This document shows positions 22,401 to 34,400 of a stretch of DNA of 64,000 nt, piece after piece. The position numbers were made by a program, and so were the translations under genes. The DNA is taken from NCBI GenBank assembly GCA_030549495.1, contig JAUIRK010001037.1:273501-337500 (forward strand). Direction: 5' to 3'. Below the pieces are notes generated by a model, which did not search any database, was not told where the DNA came from, and worked only from the letters and a program-made list of their open reading frames with translations. Within the stretch, counting starts at the first letter, position 1. Every line of letters starts with the position of its first letter. The stretch is from Nectonema munidae. Lineage: Eukaryota > Nematomorpha > Nectonematoida > Nectonematidae.

Positions 22401-25400
22401 AATTATGCACATACGAAACTAAAAGTAAGGGGAGCCAACTATATATTTAAAAGGAATAAATATTTTTTGATTTAAACATTTTTCGATTCTTTGATTATTC
22501 GATCTTGCCTACTGATAAACCGGTAACAGGCCAGTCCCAAGCCTGCCATTGACTTCATTTTCACTATTTGCCACTTATTAAAGCTAGTAATTTTGTTGTG
22601 TAGCGTTGCAGAAAGTCAACTTTTTTATTTATGAATATTAAAGAGAATTACTACAAAAATTTTGTATTTTTTATCAAGATTGTTTGACATCCGAAAAATA
22701 TAACTTACTTGGAAAACAACTGGTTCAAAATTTAAATAAAAGAAAATGGGAAAATAATATTGAACAAAATTTATCTTAGCTTGAGAAGAAATGAAAATAT
22801 AAAAAATGTATTTACTGCAAAAAATACTTTATCAAAAGAATAGAGCTAAATTTTTCAAAGATAAAGGGGGCGTGTTTAGCTCTCACTGTATTTGCCTCTG
22901 TAGTCGCCACATACTTTTCAAATTCAACAAGCATTACTGTTTGACTCACTGTTTAAATTGTCTTTCTATTTAGTACGTGAATCTCATTAAGTCTTCTTCT
23001 GTTAGACAAAATGTGCCTTCTAATCCACTTTCACTGGAGTTTTGCAACAAATCGTTTCTGTCAAGGAAGGAAATGCACCGTGCCGCGCTGACTCCAAATA
23101 TGAGCAGAATGTCTTCTTCCAACTGCAGAAAATATGAACAACTGTTTACAATCACCATTGAGAATTTATGCAAAATTCTTCGTGTTTTAAATTCCAGCAA
23201 GATTACCTATTTGAATGACTTCTTAACCAAAGTTTCTTCCTTCATTCTTTGCAATGATTCTGTCATTAAGTAAGATATTAATATTATGAGAATAGAGAAT
23301 TTGCACGACTATGGTTAGGGCGATAGTGAGACTATTTAGGAATATAACTTATTTTATTTTTAGTTCCTTTCTTTGTTTGTTAGTTAGTTGATCAGGTATC
23401 TAAAAATGGCAATTTATACGTTTTGAATAGTTGTTTACTGGGTAAGACATTTAAACGGCAAATGTAAGCAGCCAACTTTCTTACCTTCTTCGTTGATCCA
23501 TATTTTAAACACGCGTGTTTGTCCACAACGTAGTATTTAAAAATAGCCCCATAAAATGAATCATTTCATTTGCAAATGGAATAAGAATGCAACAAATATT
23601 TTAAATCAAACACAATTGACTTTGTTGTATTGAATATTCTAAAGGATCTAGGACGGAGCGTTAAAATGCAAAATGTCGAATGATAAAAATGTCTACCACA
23701 CACAAGCTTAAATTCAAATACGCAATTCAATTTTTCCATGTTTTTGGCCTTAAGTTTGTCATATAACGTCGGTAGTCGTTAGTATGTTAGTTAACTAACT
23801 AGCATAGCACATTTAGTATTTATTCTTATTCCTATTTACCACTACGTTTTCATAGTTGCTACGTGTCATTCAACGCCATCACTGTTCTCTCGAACTTGTC
23901 CATCGCGCTCAAAGACATTCCAGAAGTGTTTAACCACGCTCTGCTCATCCTTTTGAAACGACTTTCTTATAACACGGCATCCCTACGTGCTGTCATCATT
24001 TATCAACTGAGTGACATGTTGATTGCTTCAGCAAAACTTCCTCCCAAAGAAAGCAACACTCATCTAGTACCTTTACTTATCCTTTTTCAGTCTTTCTCAA
24101 TCAGAACCTTTAAGGAGAGTGTGATACCCGTGTCCTAAGGAATTTTTTACAGTATTTTGAATGAAAAAATTTGTGATTTAGGAGCATCAAACAAGGTAAC
24201 GTTATCTTGGTAATGTACATGATATTGTTAAGACATCTGAATAAGAACATTTTGTGAGATTGATTGGAGGTTTTGTTACTTTTAAGCAAGAGTTATTTGA
24301 GGAATTGAAGGAGTATCCTAGGCCTCATCATTTTTTATCGCAAGAATCAATTTTTTTTTAAAACTGTATGCTATCTGAGTTATTATTTAATTTGTCAGTA
24401 AAAAAGAATACAATCAACTAGAGAATCCATAGTACCTTTAGAAGAACTCAAGGGCTTTTTACCTTATTTTATAAGCAAGAAAAGAAATTCATCCATTTAA
24501 CAGTTCAGTTTAAAAAATACCTAATATAAATTGATATGAAGCTCTTTTTTGATGCCTCCAATATTCTAACATTTTCAAGGTTTTTTTTTTAATTTTTCAC
24601 ATGTTAATAACTTTTTGGCTTTCGTTTCAAATGACTTTAAATCAGGGTTTGCCAACCTTTTTTCGCTGTGAACCCCTAAAAAATTTTAAATCTCTTGGAC
24701 CCCCAACCACAAAAACTTAAGATTTAGGTCGTTATACTTGCAAAACAAGATGTGTTGTGCAAATAATCAAAATTAAAATTGGAAGAGTTACGAGGCGGTT
24801 GTTAGTTTTTCATAAATGATTTTTCTCATCATTTTTATTTATAGAATTTATTTTAATAACATTCAAGCATACTTACTTACGTAAATACTCATGTCAACCT
24901 TGACTTTGTTCTTTATCAATAACCTCCAGAAACATCAAATTATTGCACAGTATCGTTATTTCCTCCTCATTCAGTTCCCTCATTTGTAACTTCGCAAATT
25001 TAGACCACATATTGTTAGTAATATTTATTTTACTTGAACAGCCTTTGATTTAATTGCATTAATTATAGAAACCACACATTTAAAAACGTCACTTTAACCC
25101 TATCAGTGACAAGGGGGGGGGGGGGTGCTATTTAACCCCCTTCAACTGAAATTTCTCTTGTACCAAATTGGCTACGTCTTTTGGTACCATACTTTGTGAC
25201 ATTTCCTAAAATTGATAGCTGCATCTTTTGATACCATTTTCATGGCAGTTGAATCACCTTTCATGCCTAAATCTGTCAATCAAAATCAAAAGTTAAATTT
25301 TCTCACCAAAATTCTGACAGTATCTCTAGTTAAGCGAATTTTATTAGAATGAAACTTTGGTTCTATATTATATACTCGTTTGAAAATTGATAAATATATA

Positions 25401-28400
25401 CAGTTTTAAACACATAACGCTTTATAGTTTAAATTTTTTCAAAATCATGGTTACTTTTTTGGAAATGTCAATCAAAATTTTGAAGGATGAGAAATATATC
25501 TAATAAAATATACCTTCAAATTTTACATGAAATATATTTTTTATATCAAATCGGGCATGTTGATTTCATTTTTGGACTTATTTTTGGAATTTAGAAATTG
25601 GAAGTACCCATAAGTGTGTAACAAACCTCCGGTTTACTTCTAAAATCTCTCTTCGAGAACACTCATTCAAATTTTACATGAAATATACACATTTTCATAT
25701 CAAATCAACAATGCCTACTTTATTTATATATTATTTTTGCATTTGGATTTCAAAATACTTATAAATGTGAAACAAATTTGCGGTTTAAATTAGGTGTTTT
25801 ACACATATGTACGCATATTCAAGTAGGCTGAATCCAACAGTGATGTTTATTTTTTATAAAAATTAATCATACCTGTCAAAAAATGATTGACATATGACGC
25901 TTCAACTGAAATAAAAGACTTCATGATTAATAGTTATACGCAGCTATATATTTAATTTATTTTATCACAGAACAAATAGAATTATAATAAGTGGGCAAAA
26001 CAAAATTGCAAAAAAAGAAAATATAACTGAAAATGATATAGAACTAAAACCGGGATTTTATACCGAATTCAATGAGGTGATTTTTTTAATGAAATTAATT
26101 AAATACAAAACAAGGACTCTGTAGCGGCATATTTTGATGCTCATCATTTTATTTGAAGGAGAAAGACAGTTCGTTTATACCTTTCACTTTACAAAATCTC
26201 GAAACAAGCTGAATCGGTCAATTTAAATAAGTTTCGTGTTTGACCATTTTAAGAAAGTTTTATACGTATAATCAAACAAAATACAAATGAACGAAGAATA
26301 GCCTACTTTATATATATACAAATGTAAGAAAGTTTGAGAAGTTATAACTTCATTCTTCCGAAATAGAAACTTACCAAATTTTGCATATCTGTATTCACAT
26401 ATAAATAGAATATTCAATTCAAAGTTTGAAAAAATTATAATAATATTTAAAAAACATGATGTAATCATGCAAACTCCATTTGAAATATAATTCACAACGT
26501 AATTTTCATTCTATAGTCTAAAAATGAAAAAAAAAATGTGAACATAAATATATGAATCAATTTTATAGTATAATGATGAGTATCAAAATTAATATTCATG
26601 CTTCATTGGAAATTTTGATACTGAAAAAATTTGTTTTATTATAGATTTCAAATAAAATCTAAACTTCAAAGAGAAATAAATTCATTTGTGAAACTAAAAA
26701 TTTGAATATAGTCTTTGGAGAATAGCATGTAAACAAATCGTTCAAAAATTAGTACAATATATCTGACCGCAAACATACCACGATTTAAAAAAAGTCACAA
26801 ATTAATCAAAAATGTTAAAAAAATTTTTTATAACTACTTAAATAAAGAATTAATTTTTTTCAGTTGGGCTGTCATATGTCAATCAATTTTTTGACAAGGT
26901 TTGATTGATTTAAAAAAAAAATAAACGTGGCCATCGTGTTCGGCACACTTGAAAATGGGTATATATGTGTAAAAAAACTTTGTATAACCATTTAAACTAA
27001 AAGGTTCTTTTTTCAGTTGAGCTGTCATATATCAATCAATTTTTTGACAGGTTTGGTTGATTTTAAAAAAAAATAAACGTGACCATCGTGTTCGGCACAC
27101 TTGAAAATGGGTATATATGTGTAAAAAAACTTTGTATAACCTTTAAACTAAAAGGTTCTTTTTTCAGTTGAGCTGTCATATATCAATCAATTTTTTGACA
27201 GGTTTGGTTGATTTTAAAAAAAATAAACGTGACCATCGTGTTCGGCACACTTGAAAATGGGTATATATGTGTAAAAAAAATTGTATACCTATTTAAACTA
27301 AAAGTTCTTTTTTTAGTTGAGCTGTCAAATATCGATCAATTTTTGACAAGTTTGATTGATTTTTATAAAAAATAAATGTCACGTTCAGATTCGCAATCCA
27401 TCATTTAGTAGGTTCACGCCAAAATTTTGTAAAAATTTGCAATTATTCAAGAAAAATGAAGTGTAGAGCCTTATTCAAGAAGTATAACACCCTTTTAAAA
27501 TCACACCAGACTTGTGTGTTATAGTAGGGAAAAAACTCCAAGTGCATTTATCTTTAAGATTAAACTTACGTGTACGTACACCCTTAGAAACACATTTTAA
27601 TTGTGCACTAGGGTATGCCTCAAAATATTAATACGCGCATTTTATTTGCATCTCCGCCAGCCCCATGCAAAATTATACTTGGATGCCGGCTAAGGGTGTG
27701 TCAAGTGCATTTGTATTTAAATTATAAGCTATTTTGTATTTGTATTAAATTTTAGGGACCCAAAGATACGAGTATTTTGTATTTGCATTTATTCAAGTCA
27801 AGAGCGCTTGATTAGAACATCAACTTTTCTTAGTGATGAGGATATTTCCGAGGCTAGAATTACAATAAATCGCCCAGAAAGAGGCAAAGCAGTGATTTTG
27901 ATAGGGGAGAAGAGTAATATGGAAGAATACAATATTTTCTTCACAATTATTTTTAGCTGATGCAGAAATAGGAATTACAGATGAAATCATTAATAGTTAT
28001 ATATCAATAATATAACAAAAATAAATACTTTTGTTTATATTAATTGAAGCAGTACGTGTTTGATTTCTAAAAAAATTATTATCTGATCCATCCTTCATAC
28101 TGCACTGCTATTACCGCCCTTGCACGACTCGAGTAGGTACACTATTTTATGCCTCCCTTGCTGCACAAAACTCTTTTACTCATCTTTTTAGGATAATGTT
28201 TACATAGACATTATGGATATCTTGTTCAAGACGTTTCTTAGCTGTTTCTCAACGAACCAGAAGAGTTTCTTTGCCGAAAGTAGGAGTAGCAAGAGTGCTC
28301 TACTCAACACGTCCGACGTCTCTTTGGTCATCGTGCAAACCTTTTCGCACATCGTCTCAGAAGATGTCATTTCTCTCTGCGCCCAAGAATACCAGTACGA

Positions 28401-31400
28401 CATTTTAACGCGCTTGCTCGAGCTGTTTTTGCAGATGAGTCTGGAGAATAAGAGGTTGAATGCGGACACATACAATTTTTCGCAGGTATGATGCCCTTTC
28501 TTTTTAAATTGCGTGCTACACAATTTCCGAAATATCCGGCGTTTTATTCTGGCGGCTTTCGAAAATGTCTTAATTCTGAATCAAAGTCTCGAAAGTAGAA
28601 ATATAAGTTAAAATCCAGAAAATAATCTCAAAGTGTTAGTTAGTATAGTTTTTTTATTGTTGGCCCAATGAAATTCAAAAGAATTGATCATTAAATTTCA
28701 AAATAAGTGCATTTGAATAAAGTTCCTAAATAAATTGAAGTAGCAAAGAAAAAAAAGTTTTTTCATATAAAAGTAAAGAAAGTTGTCTCTTTTTTATCAA
28801 ATCATATACAAAGATAACTGTCGGTATAAATTGAGCTATAGTGAGTGACTAAAAATTACGAGTTGTTCTTTCTTTTTTCTACACTCTTGAGGTTTTAGAA
28901 CAGTGTTTCTCAGCCTGATCCATGTAGACCCCAAAGGGTTAGGCTTCTTTTTTGTTTTCACTTAAAGGCATCTTTTTAATTGAAGATGAAAAATCATGAT
29001 TATGAGGCTTTTTAATTTTTACTTCATCAAAATTGCCATTATTACTTCCTTTATAAACCAAAAAACCTAGTTAAATAATGTTGACTAAGTTAACCTTTGC
29101 ATTTTTTGCTATTATGTAGAGTGCATATAAACCTTTTAGTACCACTAGCTAATCTTAAAAAAATACAACTTCCCTTTTCATTAAGAATAACCATCAATAA
29201 ATATCATTGAGATTGAGTTATAAAAAATATCCTACTTTATATATGTGTGTATAGCATATATTTATATTGTATATATAAGTTCCTATTAACATTTTCTTCT
29301 ATCTCTAAGCCGTCATGTGTTTCTTCTTAAAATAATTCGCTGCAATGAAGTATGATGAATTAAATGTCCCTAATGTTCGTTTTCACTACAGCTCATATTC
29401 AATCTATGAAGGTTCTGGGACTAAAAAGGCAACTACTACATCATACCGTTTTGCAGAATTCGTGCTAAAAGCAATTATCTTTAGAAAGTTTTAAAAACGA
29501 ATGAGCTTTCGCCGAAAATCGGCTTTTTAAACATAACGCGGAGAAACAAAGGAGATTAATGACGTAGGTTGTAAAACCAGAGGAACGTATAATCCTCCTA
29601 TCCATCATAGTTTTTTTTTGTCATTTTCAACCTTTATTTTTAAGTTTATTTAAAGAAAATCAAACAGAAAATATAATGTCACAGAAATTTAATATACACA
29701 CAATTTTTATAGGGTGGGTCGGTGGGAGGTGATGTTCGCGAGAAAAGTAAATAGAGTGATTTTTCCATCAAGAGAGGTGCTTATATAGTGCTGCCAATGG
29801 TATTCTGTCTTCTCTTGATGGTGCGTCTGCGAGGTTTTCCTTGGTGTTTACGTATGAAATCTTTCTTGCCAGGTCTCTGGGCCATGAGTTTGCTACGATG
29901 TTCAACCAGAGATTTGGGCTGCCGGATTTTTCCCATACTTGTATAGCAGCAGTGCTATCTGATTTTACCTTGCAGTCGCCTTTTGAGTATCTTAGGCCAA
30001 TTCACACTGCTAATGTTTCCATTATTTTGATTCTTCGTTTGACCTTAACTTGAAAAGTTATGTTTATTGTCTTACAGGCCAGTCCAATCGTGCCTTCTGT
30101 TGCATCCACATATATTTTCTTTCTTGGTTCTATTTTTTCAATAAAAGGAATGGGATTTTGGAGGTGTTTCTTTAATATTTCCCAATACTTTGTCCAGGCT
30201 GATTTGTGAGTGTGACTTCTTGTGTATGCCCAGGATAGCAATTTGAATCTATTTGTGACTGTGCCCAAATATAATTTAAGAAAGCGGCAGCCGACAGAGT
30301 TTCTTTTGAGTTTACCATGTTGTTCATTAAAATGTGGATAGCTCTCTTGCATTTACTTTTTGTGGCTGGAAGTAATGCAATGAGTTTTTTCTCCAGATCA
30401 ATTTCTACGCCCAGGTAATTTAATCTTTGGGTAGGAAAAAGACGCTTTTATTGAAATTTATTGTGATGTTGCAGTCTTTTTCTAGGAAGGTAACGAAGAG
30501 GGCAGTGAATTTCTTTGTAGCGTTAAAACTTTCTCCAAGGATAATTATATCAAAGTGTACTGTGCATTCATGTTTGGTTTCACAAAACACATTTAAAAGT
30601 GTTTGGAGCACGAACTGAAGGACACCAGGAGCAAAATTTGCTCCTATTGGAAGACAGTTAAAAACGTACTTAGAGTCTTTTATCTTGAAGCCAAAAAGTC
30701 TTTGGTAAGCCGAATTTATACGAATTCCATAGAACGCGTTTGCTATATCAATTTTGCATCCTACCTTGAACTTTTTGCTTGTGAATCTTAATGACATTAC
30801 ACCTTTTAATTTTAGCGGCTCTTGCTTGAGTGGTTCAGTAGAGAAGGAGAAATTTTGAATGTATCTTATTTCATTTGAGCCTTTCGGGATGAGGAAGGTG
30901 GGAGAAATTATACTTGCAAAATCCACTTTGGATATAATGTTATGTTATGTAGCACTTTTTCATGAATAAAATTTACTTGAGCATGGTTAGGAAGCATAAA
31001 ACGTGAAAAACTTTTGAAAGGCAGTCCTGATTTTATGATCGGTTTGTATCCGTGTTCTAGTATTTTTCGTGCCTTTTTATTCTTTAACATGCTGGGAACC
31101 TTCCATTGAGTGCAGTTACAATTAAATTTTCTTTCTTTGAGTTCTTTATGAGAGATATCTCATGTGTGCGGAGTCCATCTAAAGTACACGCATTCATAGG
31201 TGAGGCATTGGTATCTTCATTGTCATCCTGATCTTCAATAGGCGTTTCCTCCGTATCGTCAGTAAGGTTCTCCTGGAGGGGAGGGATGTCGTCCGAAAGT
31301 AACTGGGTAAAAATATTTCTCCATGTTGCTCTTGGATATTCGGATTTGTGTTGGAGATACGTTAAGTTTAAGTTCATGGGCAAACCTATATCCTCCGTTA

Positions 31401-34400
31401 AAGGATCTTGTAAAATCTTCATCAGATTTTTTGGATCGTCTAACCCATGGAATCCTTCGTTAAGTTCACTGATGAAAGGATCCGGTATTTCGTCGACTTG
31501 AGGACTGATAGGAGGTTAATAAAGTCGTTACCGAAAGTGTCCTCTAAAACGTGCGTAAGGAGGTCTCCCGTGACCACAACTGTGGTGTCAGCTGGGAGAG
31601 GCGTTTCGTCTTTAACATCAAAAGGGAACGCTGTGATAGAGGATAACACTTCTTACAAGGCTTTTGTATTTAGACGTGGTTCAGAATCAGGCATAGCCAA
31701 GGAGATGAGAGTATGTGAAGTAGGTGCGGAGGGGGGCAAGTCTGAAACCTCGCCAGTCCCGGTGTCTTGCTTGAGATCAGATGGTTGAGGATCTGTGATG
31801 TTATCTTCCAAACTAACGCCGCACTCTTCGATGGCCTGATCCACCAGTTCATCAGGGAAAGCGATCTGACCGCTTCCCTGGCCTCGCGAATATTTGAAAT
31901 ATCAGCGAGGACTTCGAAGAATTTCTTACTTCTTCGCGCTCTTCCCGCCTCGGCGCGGCGCTGCTTTTTGGTACGTTTGCGCCGGGCTCCGAAAGGGCTC
32001 CGTCCTCTGAAACGGCGGATATTCAGGATTTGGGATGCCAAGATTTGAAAGTGTGGACATGTTCATTTGGCGAGCGGCTTACTCCCAGCTGCACTGCGTG
32101 GCTAAACATGCCGTGGTAGCTAAAGAGTTTACCTCTTTTAAGTCCGCATCATTTAGTACACATAGGTTTCGTTCCAGAACGCGAGAGAGGGCTAGAATGA
32201 CATTGTCCTTGGCGTTCCTTATCTGTGGAGTCATTGAGAGTTGGAAGGCCTCAATGCGTCTTTTTGCAAGCTCTTGAGGAGGCTAACGAGCTGAGGGCTG
32301 ATAGCCCATAGTTTCCCCCTTTATATCGAGAGGGACATGAGGTGGTCTCTCATATGCTTGCGTAGGAATATAAACAATGTCAGGTTCAGCTTTCACATTT
32401 CCTGAGCTTACGGTGATGCCAGATAGCAGGGTTTCAATCCTTCCCATTCTTGCATTCAACTCGTCCACACGCTCCATGGTGGACACAGCGCTGAAGATGG
32501 GTTGTGAGTCATGCTCCTTGGGAGCACCATTGTTCTCATCCTTGGAGGTCATGCTGCTAGAGTACAGGCTAACAAGGGGATAAAGGATGGAGTGAAAGTA
32601 GTGATTCGTGAGGTGATGTTCGCGAGAAAAGTAAAAAGAGTGATTCTTCCATCAAGAGAGGTGCTTATATAGTGCTGCCAATGGTTTTTTTTTGTCATTT
32701 TCAACCTTTATTTTTAAGTTTATTTAAAGAAAATCAAACAGAAAATATAATGTTAAAGAAATTTAATATACACACAATTTTTATAGGGTGGGTGGGTATT
32801 AAGGAGGCTTATATTAGATGGGTATTAAGGTATCAATGCTCTTTAATACAAATCTTCTGCTTTACATTAGATATCGTCTGATTATCCTGGTCGCTAACGG
32901 GTAGTGAAAACGTAGGGGTGAGTTAACTTTAATATTCTTGATATCAAAAATGTACTTTGCTATTATATCTTTTATTTGTTCTTGAAAGTCGGAATGGAAG
33001 ATAAGGGTTTTTGTGATATGTAACTCGAACCGGTCTAAGTAACCGGATAAAAAATTGATTTATAATATACCCTTTTCGCATTGAATTTGTCCTTTTTTAC
33101 TTTGAATTCGTTCTTTTTCACTTTGATTTATTTGTAAATTAAACAAAAGACAAAATTGACTAAAAATACAAAAATGGAAACTTTTTAATTTTGTTGGATT
33201 AATTATTATTAGATTGTTCAACGTTGCCTCATCAATTTTGCCTAAAATAAAAAGGTATGCACACTTACATCTTCATTTTTTAACATTCTTGACACACATT
33301 CTCCTATTTATTTGTATTAATACACGTATGACACAAAAACATCTAGATATACATACTCACCTTCATGCATACATACATAATAATTGACATTATACATACA
33401 CCCATAAACTGAAATACTTAAATCTCAAAAAAAGTGGTATAGCCTATTTTGGTTAAATAAACTTATTCAATATTTAATGCATGTTTTTTCCTCGAGTATA
33501 GTTATATTTTTTATTTGTTCTATATAAATCTATATTTTCTTATGAAATGAAATGCAGTTCTTGTGCCAGAAAGGTCTATATTTTTTTTGACAGAACTTCA
33601 TAATTCTCATTGACTGAAAACGATAATATTAAAAAAAAACTGTGTTTCAGTCATATTTTGCCTTCGACGTGACATTAAATTTTGAAATGAAGTTATGTGT
33701 AGTATTTAGTGGATAAATAGCTGGGCAAAGACTCACATTTTATTCTTGAAAAATAAAAATTCATTTCAATTCATTGACAGGCCTCGGATAGCCTGCTTCC
33801 AGTGAACATAGCAGTGCTGATTCCTCTAATCGCGTCTGTGATGAAAGTTCTGCCGTTCATCGCAAACCCGCGTCCTCGTTTGCAAAGCTTCTTCCGAGAC
33901 TTTTGGCTCTACTTCGTGTCTCTCAATTTCTCAACCTACTTTACAGAGTCGGCATCTTCTTGCTCCTGGTATGAGTGCATTTGCCTGATTGCATCCAAAT
34001 CTCCACTTCTCCTCACCAACGAGCATTTGAGATCGCAGCTTCAGCACAACGTCATTCTCAAGAGTGAGGGAATCTCTGCTGTACGCGTACCTATTTTCTC
34101 CTGAATTGCCACCCACAAGCAGTTAACCGGTTCTAGATCCTTCCTTTTCCAAACTCCTTTTCTTTTATACAAATTAAATCAGACCATTTTTATTTCTTAG
34201 TTCACTGCTGGTCACCCATTATGCCTCCCTACAAGCTATTTGAATGATGGCCATTATTGAACAATACAAAATAAGTTTTATATTATTCTTTTACATTTAC
34301 CAGGATTAACACGATAAGGTTTAATTCTTCCGTTTACCCAAATACTCAGATATCATACTCATCGGTTTATAAGACAAGCCTAACCCTAAGCCTCACGTTG

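Larger units (their letters stand above)
29610..32793 (-). mobile_element. DIRS/VIPER-like retroelement with composite direct repeats
   Basis: On the minus strand the order is gag-like region, RT, RNase H. Two different direct repeats bound it. Repeat A (~76 bp, GAGGTGATGTTCGCGAGAAA…) is at 29726-29801 and 32610-32685. Repeat B (~109 bp, GTCATTTTCAACCTTTATTT…) is at 29610-29718 and 32684-32793. Along the plus strand the order is B-A-internal-A-B, not the B-A…B-A of ordinary LTRs, and this recalls the split direct repeats of tyrosine-recombinase elements. No integrase or recombinase was seen. The frames are broken. It lies in PI4KA intron 11. Confidence 0.72.

Noticed and set aside
28200-28523. 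Minus-strand frame over PI4KA exon 11
   Set aside because: Shadow of a conserved plus-strand exon with matching splice sites.
31286-32583. Plus-strand frames inside the retroelement
   Set aside because: Antisense to the gag-like region; no recognisable domain.
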